From contig LR746268.1 in assembly GCA_902729315.2 (NCBI GenBank), positions 3,713,501 through 3,777,500 on the forward strand: a stretch of DNA of 64,000 bases, read 5' to 3'. This DNA comes from Spirodela intermedia. Its lineage: Eukaryota > Streptophyta > Magnoliopsida > Alismatales > Araceae. The notes beneath the pieces were generated by a model that saw nothing but the letters and a program-made list of their open reading frames with translations, was not told where the DNA came from and did no database searches. Shown in pieces: positions 50,918 through 63,466 of the stretch. A program made the position numbers and the translations under genes. Each line of letters starts with the position of its first letter. Positions within the stretch are counted from its first letter, which is position 1.

Positions 50918-51187
50918 ATGGCTGCTCCTTCTCCCAGGTTGCTGTTGCTCGCGGTGGCCTTGGTCACCTGCCTCGCTCTCCAGCGGGGAGAGGCCTCCGG
51001 CCTGAGGAGACTGGGCTTTGCGGCAGAGTGGAGCCGACGGACTCTGCATGGCGCCGACGCCGTCGTCCTCATGGTGGCGCCACCGCCGGCGGCATCGCCG
51101 GCGCCGGCGGGACTCTCCTTCGACCTCGATCACGCCTGCAAGAGAAGGGTCCGACGAGGGTCGGACCCCATCCACAACCGGTGCTGA
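50918..51187 (+). CDS. CLE45: CLE45-like signalling peptide precursor
   Basis: Secreted CLAVATA3/ESR-related prepropeptide. CLE45 in Arabidopsis acts through BAM3 to restrain protophloem differentiation. The 89-residue frame has a start in strong context (cgccATGG), a hydrophobic signal peptide (LLLLAVALVTCLA, about residues 8-20, cleavage probably near 26), a variable middle and a C-terminal CLE motif RRVRRGSDPIHN at 76-87, followed only by Arg-Cys. That 12-mer equals the Arabidopsis CLE45 motif as I recall it, with the unusual Arg-Arg where most CLEs have Pro. The frame is open upstream to an ATG at 50558, but that longer form would bury the signal peptide, so 50918 is preferred. There are no introns. 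It converges on the GASA gene. Confidence 0.85.
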   Translation: MAAPSPRLLLLAVALVTCLALQRGEASGLRRLGFAAEWSRRTLHGADAVVLMVAPPPAASPAPAGLSFDLDHACKRRVRRGSDPIHNRC

Positions 51188-52169
51188 TAGGGCGGGTCTT
51201 CGTCGAGGAGTTCTCCAAGTTAGCGGTAGGTTTGACGCTGAAGATGGCAAGGATCTGCAGCAGCATTCGAAGGTCCCTGCCGGTAGAAGTTCTGCCGCAT
51301 TCGCCGTGTGGATATAACCATAACCATGGATTGGCTCTCCAAATGGCGGCGAACATGACGGAGATCGCTGCATAGATTGTTTCCTCTCCTTCTCGAGAGA
51401 GGAAGAGGGTACACACACTACAATTTCAGGCTCTTATTAACTTCAAATTTATTTTAAATTCTTCATGAATACTCCGCCATTTCCTCTCCCCGTCGTCTTC
51501 TCCCTCCCTTCTTCAGGGCCGTTTTTCTTCTTCAAACTGTCCACAAATACTTAATGGGCCGGGCCTCTTGAACGGGCCTGCTCGAACTTGCTGGGCTCCA
51601 TTCCGAACCCTGCAAGTAGATTAAGAAATATTGAAGTTCGTTTCCTCGCCGAGATTGCTTATTAAGATGAAAAAATAAATGATATAGTATATTTTCCTCA
51701 TAATTTAACATATTAATGGCATATGTTTATATTCTCTTCTTCTATTTTTAAATATTTTTCAAAGATTACTCACCTGCTATCGTATCTGTTTATCTTATGT
51801 CCCTGGACCAACTTTCCTGTTTAAATAATCTAATTCGCCTGATCTACTAGGCGAATTACCAGGAGGTGTTGTATGGCCCGCGCGATTTGAGACTGTCTTA
51901 CGGTAAATGCAGTATGAGGGATATATATATGTGTGTGTTAATAAGTTGTACGTAATGAAGCAGCGTACTGGTGCGGGGGATAGCAGATGGCGCAGAGAAA
52001 CATAGAACAAGATAAGACCAACAGGTAGGATTTAGCCCAGGGTGAGGTCATCCAAGCGATAACCACCCACTTAATCCGGTAGGCAACCTGACAGAGGCGG
52101 GCCCCTCACAGCGCAATCCCTCTCTCTCGGAGGAGAGGAGGTGGAGATGGTGGGAAGAGGCTGGGGCAG
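51188..52169. other. Convergent spacer between CLE45-like and GASA genes
   Basis: 982 bp holding the 3' flanks of two convergent genes. The left part is GC-rich (CLE 3' UTR), the middle AT-rich. A frame at 51028-51375 overlaps the CLE gene in another phase and looks like a shadow. No further gene is supported. Confidence 0.6.
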
Positions 52170-52866
52170 TCAGGGGCACTTGGGGCCGCCGCGCTTGGTC
52201 TTCCAGTTGTTGTAGCAGGGGCAGAGGCCCTTGTTGCCGTAGAAGCCGGGGGGCACGCAGAGGCACTTGGCGCAGCACTTGTTGCAGAAGAAGAGGCACG
52301 GCTTCTTGTATTGCGTCCTCGCGCACCTCCTCGAGCACTGTCCACCGCACTCTGTCCGCCACGAACGAGGAATGAGAAAAAAGCTCAGGGTTAGGGAGTT
52401 AGAGAGAGAGAGAGCGGCCGGTTTTCTCTTCCACCGGTGGGCGGGTTGGTCACCGATGGTCCTAGATTTAGACAAAGACATTGAGTGCTTTCAGGCGGGC
52501 CATGGAGTTTCGCACCGGCCACCGACTGTAGTAGCTTAGAGCGTCGAGATGGAAAGAAAATGAGACAGAAGGGCTTCACATGTTAGTGTAGAGTAACTTT
52601 TACAAATGGGTAGAGCGCGAGAGAGAGAAAAAGGAGAGCTTTACATGGGCCACCGAGAGTCGCTTTAGGGTTTAGATATCTAGACAGTATAAAATTGTAT
52701 GTCGAGAGAAAAAGTGAGCGAGAGAGAGAGAGAGAGATGGGGGGAGGTGAACTTACGGAATGTCTTCAGGCTTCCCCGTCCATAACCCCCAGCCTGAAAG
52801 AGAATGAGAAGAGATTCAGCCACCGACGACAGATGGGTCGAGTGGAGCAACCGAAGAAATCATAAG

Positions 52867-52910
<44 letters not shown>

Positions 52911-53124
52911 GTTGATGGATCAACGGACCCTGTCCAGGTGGTACTGCCCTTCGGTGACGGCGGCCGCTCCGGCGAGCTCCTACGAACAAGAACCTCTATC
53001 AGAAACCTTGACAATATCCAATGGAGCAGATCTTCAGACCGTTCCTTACCTTGTTCGCGGCCTCTGCCAGGAAGATGGTCAGGAGGACCGCCAGCAGGAG
53101 AAGAGCCAACCGGAGCGTAGCCAT
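52170..53124 (-). CDS. GASA / Snakin cysteine-rich secreted peptide
   Basis: Gibberellin-stimulated GASA peptides are small secreted proteins in growth, redox and defence responses. Four exons join in frame: 53050-53124, 52929-52979, 52757-52793, 52170-52351, giving 114 residues. Residues 1-23 are a signal peptide (ALLLLAVLLTIFLAEA). A short variable linker follows (ELAGAAAVTEGQYHLDR, then AGGYGRGSLKTF). The GASA domain has all 12 cysteines in the family spacing, C-x3-C-x3-C-x8-C-x3-C-x2-CC-x2-C-x-C-x11-C-x-C-x12-C, ending GGPKCP. GA microsatellites lie in the second intron (52869-52907) and upstream of the start (53240-53276). The CLE45-like gene faces it; no functional link is implied. Confidence 0.95.
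52869..52907 (+). repeat. (GA)n microsatellite in GASA intron 2
   Basis: Perfect run of about 39 bases between GASA exons 2 and 3, beginning about 21 bases beyond the donor side of exon 2. Confidence 0.95.
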
Positions 53125-53239
53125 CGTAGAGCTAAGGGTAATGGGCGAAATGACCAGACGATCGACATAAATAGAGCACGCAGGAGGAGTCAGGGTCGTA
53201 ATAAAGTATTCCAACGGCTTAGATCTCCGACTGGGGGGA

Positions 53240-53276
53240 GGAGAGAGAGAGCGAGAGAGAGAGAGAGAGAGAGAGA
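53240..53276 (+). repeat. GA-rich microsatellite upstream of GASA
   Basis: GA run with one GC interruption, about 115-150 bp upstream of the GASA start codon. It could act as a GAGA/BPC-type promoter motif. Confidence 0.85.
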
Positions 53277-54880
53277 CCTAGATGAGAATCCCCAGACCAA
53301 AGCCTTGACCAGATGGATGTCTCGATCCCCCGAAGAGAGAGGTCGGGATACGCAGGGAATTTGATGAGGAGACTACCCTCCATCAAGCTCTATTTTCTAG
53401 GAGACCGCGACGGCATTCCTTGCGTACAAAGAGCGAACGGGCGAGCGCGCGCGCTAGAGAGAGAAAGAGAGGATTCTCCGCATCAGACGCCGGTGCAGTT
53501 CCCTGGCTTTTTCCTCACATGCGTCGGTCAGACAAGCACATGTAAGGCAGACAGATAACGAAGATCTCTCTCTCTCTCTCTACAGAGAGATATAGATGTA
53601 AATGTCGTCCCCTGTCCTTGGAGATCTTTAATAGTTCGGCGTCCTCTAAAGTGAAGAGTAACGAGGGGTTTAGAGGGCCTTGTTGCGATCCAGATGGGTC
53701 ATCCGGCAAGAAGAGGATGATCCCCCTCACATGATGAGAACAAGAAGGTGGGGGCCTCCACGTTTCTGAGAGTTGTTCATTCGAAAAAAGCACTATAGGA
53801 GTCGGTCTGCAGCTTCTCCCTCGTCCACATCCCCGCCCGCCATGTCGCTCTATTATGACTCCGAACGCACGCTGTAATTCCGCTCTTAAATGTATATCAA
53901 TACGTCGATCTCTCTCTCTTTCTCTCGCTATATTTACACTCTATATCTAATACAGCTGCTGGCGGCTGCTGTTGATTTACAGTGCTCCTTTCTCTCTCTC
54001 TCTTTCCTTCTGCCCCCCCCCCCCCCGGGACTACTACACCAAAAAAACCGTTTTTGGTATATAACTTTTATTTTAATGCCAAACAAAGTTGCGAGTATTC
54101 TTTTTCGAGTTTCTGACGTCCCTGAGGTAATTTCCCATAAAGGCAACTAATAAATTTGGTAAAGCTGCAGCCAATCACATCACCTCGTTAGGTGTCATAT
54201 CCTAAGTTACGGCCTACGAAACCTTCGTCATTTATCTATAATATTGTTTTACTCTGGGCCCGCTCCATATTCAAGAAAACAAAATTTAGTAGATGATAAA
54301 ATATAAAAAAAACTCATTTCACTTCGCAAATTAGAAAGAGCACACACCTTGAGCCCTTCACCTAGGCTAGATTAAAGTTGGGCCGATTTGAAGCTCAGTA
54401 CTGTTGATAGCTCCGAGCCCAGCTACGCATGAAATGGAACCCATTCGATTTACTGTTGGGCGAAAAGAAGTGGAGCCCATTTGGTGTGAGGCACCCGGTT
54501 TTTGCCCAAGAGTCGTTCTCACCGGCAGTTAAGGGCATCATGGGCTGGAGGACAGATTTATCCAACGAGTAAGGGCCTTTTACGGCCCAAGAGTGGATTT
54601 TCTTGGCAAAAACTCCTCTTACCGTGGGCATTTTCTTGGAAATTGTAGATCTACTTAATGATGCATAAGACAAAACTAAAAGAAATAAAGAAGAACAGAT
54701 TGGGCTTCATAAAAAATAGGTCCACAAAGAAGTTTCATAAATTCATGGAAATAATGAATTGATAGTAAATACAGTATTACATTCAATTAAAATTAATTTC
54801 CGTATTATTATTATTCCTTTTGAGTGACTGAATAAAAAAGCCTTTTAGATCAAGAAATATGATGAGGAAAAAGTTGTCTA
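53277..54880. other. GASA promoter side and intergenic DNA
   Basis: No supported gene. It contains a poly-C run near 54013-54026, a CT run at 53564-53581 and other short tracts. AT content rises toward the copia LTR. Confidence 0.5.
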
Positions 54881-56229
54881 AACAACTCATTGATAGACAA
54901 AGTGCACATAAGATACATAAGATTTGTCATACATAAATTAGCTTATTTTAACTTTGTAATGGAATTTTAGCTGTGCACAAGGAACTTCAAACTAGAGAAA
55001 GATACTCTCCAAGGTTAACAATTGGATCTAAAATGGTAAAGATTAATAAGCTGAGAAAACTCTCCCACAAAATACTTGGAAATAGACATCCCTAAGGAAA
55101 ATCATAACTTACCAAGAGACATTACATAGAAGATATAGCATTAAGAAGGTTCAAATATTTTTCTCTCTATTTCAATTATAGAATATAGTTTTTTTTTATC
55201 TTCTTTCATATTTATATATGCCTATACTTGAGAAGTATATATTCATTCTGAGAGTGTTTGATAGTGATATTGAACTTCCGTCTCATTAGGACTCATTATC
55301 TATCTCTCTTTCATCTCTTTTCTCTCCTATATAAGAGTCATATATTCTATCTTTTGAGACTATATAGATTTTAGGATTTTCCTCTCTTGTGTCAACATAA
55401 TATTAGAGTTCTAGGTATCCATCATCGTCCTCCTCTTCTTTGATGCACCACTTGTCTCTAGCGCATTGCTCTCTTCCTCACTGGGCTCTTCCCTCTTTGA
55501 GCGGCTCTTTAGCATTGACGCTCTTCCTTCTTCCAACATCATCATCTTTGTCGTTGCTCTCCTTCTCCTTTTGGCATTGTTATCTCTACCATCGCTCTTT
55601 TTCTCCTTTTAGTGCCGCCCTCCTTGCCCTTGTCGCCCCTCGCTAGTGCCATTGCTCTCCTTCTCTTCTTCGACATTTGCACCGTTATTGTCGTCGTTGA
55701 GGCCCCTCCTCACCATTGTGCCCTCGCTATCGCACCATTATAGGGGCCATCATTCTTAGGTGCTGAGGGTGTCACCACTGCCGTCAAGGTTCCTCCTCAC
55801 TATCATGCCCTTGTTATTGCTCCCTTATTGTCGCACCCTAGCCCTTGACGTCACCGCTAAGGGTGCTATCACCATCTAGTTGCAGCAGCTAGGGTTTCAC
55901 TTGTCTCTCAACGAGTCGGCTGATAGTTTTCTTTTGGACCAGCCCACTGGGGACATGACCCAACCACACTTGCAGGCCTAGCATGGCCTAATCAGCCCAA
56001 TCGGTCCTAGTCAACCCTAGCCGCCCCCAATCAGCTCTACCTGCTCCTCCAGATTGGCCTGTCAAGCCTTGACTTGCTCACCCCACCACCTATCCCTTGG
56101 GCTTGGACTTGTCAACATCATGGTGTTATTTTACCTCCCTTTGTCATTTGCCTCCAAGCCTTCTGAGCTTCTTTTAGTTAGTATTCTCTCATCTCTAATG
56201 ATTCCTTCGGCTCACCACTCCATCACAGT
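54881..56229 (+). mobile_element. Ty1/copia-type LTR end and leader, cut by the Athila-like insertion
   Basis: The sequence up to 55397 has LTR features: a CT-rich stretch, ctcctatataagag as a TATA box near 55325, and an end in gtcaaca, followed by a decayed initiator-Met primer site. The left LTR border was not found, so 54881 is approximate. The following 800 bases (55411-56229) are low-complexity C/T-rich leader with Ser/Leu/Pro reading and no gag domain. The element stops exactly where the minus-strand LTR begins at 56230. Confidence 0.55.
55398..55410 (+). promoter_or_regulatory. Primer binding site, initiator-Met tRNA type, decayed
   Basis: The site reads TAATATTAGAGTT directly after an LTR-like CAACA end. 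The copia consensus is TGGTATCAGAGCT. All four differences are G to A or C to T. Confidence 0.6.
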
Positions 56230-57964
56230 TGACATGACCTAGTCATTGTATAGTAAATCATGTAAATTTAAAATTTATAAAACTAGAAAATATCAATTTT
56301 CTAATATTTAGAAATATTTCTAAACAAATATATTAATTATAATTTAATAAAAATTAAAAAAATAGTAAGAATTTTTTAAATTGAGCACAAGAATGTAATA
56401 TAATATTGGATAATGTTTCAAAATTTTCCTAAAATAATAATTTTTTAAATAAATTTTACATTAAAAAATAAAAATAAAAAATATTTAAAATTCACAAAAA
56501 AGAAAATAAGAGTGCGGATGCCAAGATGACGTCAACATATGACGAATACAAATTGGACAAAAATAGAATTTCATCTGAAAATTCTTATGTAAGTGATTAC
56601 ATATGATTTAATTGATCAAATTAAGATTTATAAAAGTGAGAAAAATTGTAATTGAATGAAGAGTGATTTAGAAATTTTAAATCACAAAAATTATCATTAA
56701 ATGAAGTGAAAATTAGGTTAAAAGTAAGAAAATAAAATTTTCATATCATGACGATGATGTGTCAATGATACACCAGAATCTAGAGTGTTTAAGAGGACTA
56801 TTATACAATGTCTATAGCCTTGAAGGCTCTCCTTAAATAAAGACGATATGAGTAATCTTTAGTTCTTTTTGTTAAGGTTAAAGATTGATGAAATAGATTG
56901 TTGAATTATCTTTGACGACTGTCACCTAGTGGAACAAAAAAATAATGACTTTGCGACTCTTCGACAATTGTCACTTGATGAAAAAGAGTTGGATAGAAGG
57001 CGGGTGCATGTTAAAGAGCTTCATCCTCAAGTCTACATAATAAGTTGAGGCTTTTCATCGCATCTAATACGTTCTCAAGAGGTGGCGACTCGTCTCTTCA
57101 TAGATTGTTCTCTTCCTGACGACAGCTTGTTCATCAATCAATTGAAGATCATTTACTTGATGGATTCATGATCCTTTTATCACAAATCATTTAATAATTT
57201 TAGTAACAATACTTTACAGATTACATTAACGAAATATTCATTGATGATCTAGTAATTTTGACGACTTAATCCTTCACTAGGGATCTACAAGAAAGTCACG
57301 ATAATCAGATAAAAATATGAGTTTTGACTTTAAGAGGATTCAAACCCTCACTAATTACCTACCTATATGAGAGAGATTGAAATAAGTATTCTAATGTCCT
57401 TATAAAGTGACATCACCATGGTATATCTCTATTATAACTAAGGGGTAATTTAACTATTAAAATCTTTGAAGTCTTTTCAAGAAAGGTGTGATGCGAGTTT
57501 AATCTCACATCAGTTGTACGTCAAAGTTTCTAATATATAGTAATATCACATTTTCAAGTAATAAGTCTCTTTCTCCCACGTGTATGACCACTCTTTACTT
57601 CACAGTTTGTTGGCCATCGATGACGTGGAAGGAGAGTGATGTGCATGTGCCCCCATCAGTCTATAGTCATGAGCCTCTACTCACGACTTCGCCTTAATTA
57701 CACTTCTAATTCACTTGTAGGCTTGGCTAACTAGCAGGTCCCCTCTTTTTATTATTTTTTTATTCTTTCTTTTTTTATTTAAAAAACAAGATTATAAAAA
57801 TCATATAAAATCATATAAAATCACATAATTAACTAAAAATCACATTAATTAACTAAAAATTACTTTTCACATATTAAAAAAAATATAAATCTATTTATCA
57901 TGAGTTAAAGCTAAAATTATATTATTTATTAATTATTAACTCATGATAATGAAGACTTATTACA
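56230..57964 (-). repeat. 3' LTR of the minus-strand Athila-like element
   Basis: 1735 bp, on the minus strand beginning TGTAATAAGTC (at 57964) and ending TCATGTCA (at 56230). It matches 27879-29600 in reverse complement along its length and the partial LTR at 63485-64000 in the same orientation. Confidence 0.88.
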
Positions 57965-58290
57965 CCCTCTACTTAAATAATTGGTAATCTCTTAATAATA
58001 TAATTACGAAAATAAAAATTCACAAATCTCAAAATATCATATTTCAATACATAAAAATGATGTCAAACATTTAAATGTTTGAGCACTCCTTGGAATAACA
58101 ATATTGACTTCACTTCTTTTATTCACATTTTTATCACTTCTTCATTCATGCATATAATTTACAAGATATTCTAATTATCAATACTCATTTAATAATAATA
58201 TTGATCCTACATTTCTCTTTATTTATGACTTGAGTTTTGAAGTTTACACTATATTTCTTCTATTCTTTTTTCTGTAGTAGATAATTAATT

Positions 58291-58465
58291 TTTCTTGTAG
58301 ACAAATTTTGACAATAAGGATGATGTCTCACACCCTCTATGTGTACTTTTCATTTTAGGGCTTTCACTTTATCCACTTATTTTACAGTAGGTGTTTTTCT
58401 ATAGACAATTTTTGACAATGAGAATGATGTCTCACACCTTTCATATGTACTCTTCGTTTCTAAAT
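58291..58465 (-). repeat. Direct repeat pair near the 3' LTR
   Basis: Two copies, about 58291-58361 and 58395-58465, share agacaa-t-tttgacaat-ag-atgatgtctcacacc and a following tatgtact. They lie in the non-coding region between RNase H and the 3' LTR. Confidence 0.7.
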
Positions 58466-59399
58466 TTTTCATATTACTCTTTTTTTGTTAGAATTCAGAA
58501 ATAAGTGATTTCTCCTCACAAGTCTTATAGATCAAGATATAAAAATCTTCATTAAACTCAAATGATCAATCAAATTTTCACATCAAATAAATATTATCTA
58601 TCAAGATCATGAAGTAAAAATCTGTAAAATCAAATCTATGTTATCTATCATATATCTAAGGAGTATTCCAACATTTCATGCTACTAAATTATTCTTTTAA
58701 CTCAATAATAATTTTCCTACTATCTTTTGATATCAATCAATCTAATTGATGTAATTTTTTGTGCATACAATATGATGTAAGAAATTTGTAAGTTAAATAG
58801 TTCTATTTTTTATTTTCAATTTTGTTTTCAACAACAATAAATTTGTCAAAAATAAATCAAAACTATCCTCTTTATAATTGTTATTTCGAATTTCAGCAAT
58901 ATATGTCTAGGGGATTGAAATGTGAGAAAAGAGTCTTTAGAATTTTAAATTTCAGGTTGCTTTTGACAGTGTGTAAACTATTTTCTATTGTTTGTGGTAG
59001 AAAACTAGAAAACAGAAGTTGCAATTTTTTTGATTTTTTTTAAAATTGTTTTTCTAAGTGAACATGAAAACAAATACAAACATGTGTTCTTAATTATCCT
59101 CCAACATGTATTAAGACTTAATACTTACCCCCCAACTTAAAAATAACATTATCTTCAATAACAGAAAAATCAGAACAAAATATGTAGAAAATATAGTTTT
59201 CAAAGTTAGTATGCATATATGTCAAGTTAAGTACTAAAAATGTTATCATAAATGATAAAGTTTAAAAAAACATCACATGAACCTCATTTTCAATTTTCCA
59301 CTTCATCTTACACTCCTCTATGGTGATGGCTGATGTTGAGCTGCCATCAATTATTCATCTAGAAATACATCTTATAAAGGTGCCACATTTATTCCTATA

Positions 59400-59754
59400 T
59401 CACTCAGTCTAAAAAGATGGTTAACAACAACATTCTCAAGACCTTTTTTATCTTTTATTTCTAAGTCAAATTTTTGTAACAACAAAATTCATTTTAATAA
59501 ATATGGCTTTGTATCTTTCTTATTTAATAAATATTTTAATACTACATAATCAGTATAAATAAAATTTTAACTCTCAAAATATATGATTTAAATCTTTCAA
59601 ACGAAAATAATACAACTAGCAACTCTTTTTCAGTCATGGTATAATTTAATTGAGCATTGAATATAGTTTTACTAGCATATGAAATTACTATGAGGTTTGA
59701 CTCTTTTTTTTGTCCTAGAATGGCTCCCGCTACATAATTTGATGTATCACACAT
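59400..59754 (-). pseudogene. RNase H region of the minus-strand Athila-like element
   Basis: An open frame from 59754 reads MCDTSNYVAGAILGQKK, VISYASKTIFNAQLNY, TEKELLVVLFSFERF, the gypsy-type RNase H. After stops it continues as QKFDLEIKDKKGLENVVVNH, the usual link to integrase. Canonical DHLS is changed to NHLF. No integrase follows. Confidence 0.85.
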
Positions 59755-59989
59755 TATTTTAAAAGGAAGAGACCAATTACTAGCTTGTAAAATAGGTGCC
59801 TCAATATGTAATCTTTTTATTTCAGAAAAAGATTCAGAATATTACTCATCAAAATTAAAAGGCACATCTTTAGATAATAACACGGTGAGAAGGTTTAGAA
59901 AATTTTGAAAAATCTTGAATAAAGTTTCTATAATAATGTACATAACCTAAGAAAGATCTAATCTATTTTACTAAATTTGGAAGTTTCAT

Positions 59990-60650
59990 TTTAGATGTAG
60001 TATAAATTTTGCTCTATCCACCTCTAAACCCTTTTTACTCACAATATGACCTAACACAACTCTCTCTCTAAATATAAAATATGATTTTTCTCAACTTAAT
60101 TTTTTTTTTCTCTATATATTTTTCAAGTATATGTTATAAATGATTTAAGCATTCTTCAAATGATTCACCAAAAATAGAAAAATCATTCATAAAAAATTTC
60201 ATATATTTTCTAGTCATGTCAAGAAAAATAGATAGCATACATCTATGAAATGTGACTAGAGCATTATAGAGACCAAAAGGCATAAGTTTAAAAGAAAAGT
60301 ATCAAATAGAGAAGTGAAAGTTATTTTTTCTTGATCTAAATGATTTATATACATTTGATTATAACCAAAGTATTCATTTAGAAAATAATTTTTTTTTCAA
60401 CTAATTTTTCTAGAATTTGATTAGTAAATGGTAAGAGAAAATGATATTTTCTAGTAACTGAATTTAATTTTTTATAATCAATGCAAACCCTCCAACTAGT
60501 AGTTAATCTTATTTGTATTTTATCTCTATTTTTTTTTATAATCGTGATCTTTGATTTTTTTAGCACCACTTGTGTAGGACTAACTCATTTGCTATCAGAA
60601 ATAGGATAAATAATATCAGCAGCCAGCCACTTTAATTTTTTTTTATAATT
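59990..60650 (-). pseudogene. Reverse transcriptase region, catalytic Asp lost
   Basis: The frame at 60378-60569 reads TTSWRVCIDYKKLNSVTRK and FLLPFTNQILEKL, the RT fingers of gypsy elements. Further along, the active-site block reads KFFMNDFSIFGESFEECL (about 60140-60196) where a functional enzyme has FMDDF or similar; the Asn codon is at 60185-60187. Several stops interrupt the region. Confidence 0.85.
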
Positions 60651-60817
60651 CCCATCATGTTAGGATTTAACCTTCGTTATGGTTCCCTGTTAGTTCTTGC
60701 ACCTTTCTCTAGATATATACTATGCATATATATATTCATACCAATGCCCCTAAGATCATGTATTTTCTGCCCAATAGTCTTCTTATTTTTTCTAAGTATA
60801 TTTAATAATTCTTCTTC

Positions 60818-61450
60818 CTATTCATCACTCAAATCAATTATAATAATAATAAGAAATAAATTATTTTCCTCCAAAAATATATATTTTAAACTAGAGGGAA
60901 GAGGTTTCAACTTTAAATTCGGATGATCTTTTTCTCTCTTTTCTCTCAAATTTATATTCTGTATTTTCTTTAACTCTTCCAACACACAATCATCAATAAC
61001 ATCTAGATCATCAAAATCATCTAAAATATCTATAATATGACAATCATGTACTTGTGATTTCTGAAGATCATTTGATACTTCCAAAATTTTAATTTCTAAT
61101 GATTGATTTCTATATTAAAATTTTGCAATGCTTATGAGAAAATTAATATTCATCTTTATTGTATGTAAAAATGATTTCTCTAGGATAATTGTTGTATCAT
61201 AAAATTTTCTATTAAAATCTATTTCTAACACTACAAAATCAATTAGAATTTACACTCTTTAACTGTTACTATCATATTTTCTAGAATATTTTAAGGATGT
61301 TTTATGGATCTATCAGCAAATTGTAAGGTAATAGTAAAAGGTTTAAGATCAGAAATATTAAATTTATCATAAATACTTACAGGTAAGAAATTAATACTAG
61401 CATTAGTGTCAAGTAATGCATTCTAAAAAATAAATTCATCAATATCATAT
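60818..61450 (-). pseudogene. Protease region of the minus-strand element
   Basis: The active-site segment reads LDTNASINFLP (about 61380-61420). The spacer before RT is open at 60818-61084 (DCHIIDILDDFDDLDVIDDC, then LEELKKIQNINLREK) and closely resembles 31990-32224 of the plus-strand copy. Stops separate the two parts. Confidence 0.75.
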
Positions 61451-61699
61451 GAAATTAAAGGGATATGAATATCTCTTAATTTGTATAGTAATTGATTTAG
61501 TAATAAAGCACTAGCATGCATAGATAATTTTTCTATTCTAACTTTTTTAGCATACACATTTCTTTCAAAACTCTAGCATATTTAGGAATATTTTCAATGA
61601 TAGTGAGTAAGGAAAGACTAGTTTGCACATCTTGTTATTATTTTTTTATTTTTTCATTATTTTTTTTTCTTTCTTTATTTAGGCTCTAGAGCTTTAGAA

Positions 61700-63300
61700 A
61701 ATAGAATGGTTGTTTTCTCTTTCGAAATTATTTTGGTAGAATTTATAAAATCCTATTCTACTCCCATTTGATTTTATTTTAGGCTGTCCATGTTTTCCTT
61801 TTCTTCTAATATTTGGGGATAAGGATTAGGTAAAATCTTCCCACTCTTTAATAGATTCACTATCCAAATATTTTCATTTCATGAATTTTTTCTTAGATTA
61901 ATGGTACTAGACTTTTTTACTGAAATCTTATTATTGAGTGGTTTTCTTGATTTTCTATGGGCTGACTAGATAGTTGTCCCTCTTCTTTCTTATTCTCTAG
62001 AGTCTCTATAATTTGTTTTTGCTGCAACATTATTTGATTCATAATTTACTACATCATTTGGCTCATTTATTACATCATTTCTATAGCATCAGGTTGGGTT
62101 TGAGAGGACTATTTTTTTTAAATCTATTTTTCTATTTTAAATTTAATTCAAATTTTGAATTAGGTCTAAGTGCTTTTGAATTTTGAATATTATTTGGGTC
62201 TCTTCATGAACAATTATTCCTCCAATTAGAATTATAAGAATTAGAAAAAGGCTTCCTACTTTTATTAAAATCATGAGCTACTTATACTTATTCTTGCATA
62301 AGGTGAAATGATTGATCTAAATTATAAAATTAAAATTCAGAATAACTATTTTCACTATATATAGGACATGTACTATTTGAATTAAATTAAGGATTAAGAG
62401 GCTTTCTAATATTGTCAATAAGTAAATCAATTTTTTTTAATATTTAATTAATTTGATTAATCTCATTTCTTAAATTAGAATTATTTAGATGATGTAATTT
62501 GTAAATTCTTCTCTTTTTATCCCTATCATATAACTCAAAAGAGGTTTAATCTCTAGAATTTTCACTTAAATTCTCATAAAGGTTGTAAGTCTCATCATGG
62601 GTTTTTTTTCATAAAAGTTTTTCCACATATAGAATTAACCATATTTCTATGTTGTTCTAATAATCTATCATAATTTTTTTTGTTGAGCTACCATTTGGGT
62701 ATAACATGATGATAACACTTTTTAAGTAAATCTTTGAATTTTTTTCATGTCTCATGAAAATTTTCTTTTGATCTTTGAGAAAAACTCTATATATGTCTCA
62801 TATTTTAAGTTTTTTCTAAGAGAATTTTTTGAAGAAAAGCTTATTCTATGTCTTCTCAGCTTGCTAATTCTCTATTTAATGTGAATAACCAATAACTAGC
62901 TTTGTCCCTAAGTGTGTGAAGAAATAATTTCATCTTAATAATCTTGTGTAACTTGAAGGAGATTAATTAAATCACACACTATATTTTTTTTTTTAAATGT
63001 TGATGTGATTCTTATAAAAGAATGTATGAAAATTAGGGAGCATTTGAAACATTTCTAGATTTATTTTGAATTTAATAGTGAGTGCTAATGTGGGACTTAA
63101 ATATTGGATGCTCTTTGAAATGAATTAGGGATATAATAATTTTTCATGACCATATGATTGTTCTTAGTTTTGTACTTCCTTCAAGATCTATCAAAATTAA
63201 TTTTTCTTTTAGATTTTTAGTTTTGAATGAAATAGTAAAAAAAAATTTGAGCCCTAGATGTAAGAATCTTCTACCATACATAAAAATCAATAAATTCAAG
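61700..63300 (-). pseudogene. gag remnant of the minus-strand element
   Basis: The block LLEQHRNMVNSICG, then TFMKK, near 62590-62690 matches the gag block of the plus-strand copy. Stops and frameshifts break the rest. Confidence 0.65.
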
Positions 63301-63466
63301 AAAAAAATTTAATAACTATTACCCTCCTTTAGTATGCTCCAGTCCTTACCTTTCTACTCTTCATTCTTTTTTTTTTCTACAAGAAGAAAATAAAAATAAG
63401 AGTTAATTTTTTTTGTGTACTTTAAGAGAAAAATAAAAAAAACTGAATATTATATAATACATCCTC

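Noticed and set aside
51028-51375. 115-codon frame overlapping and following the CLE45-like gene
   Set aside because: It overlaps the CLE coding region in another phase, has no signal peptide at its start and no known motif. Treated as a shadow plus 3' UTR.
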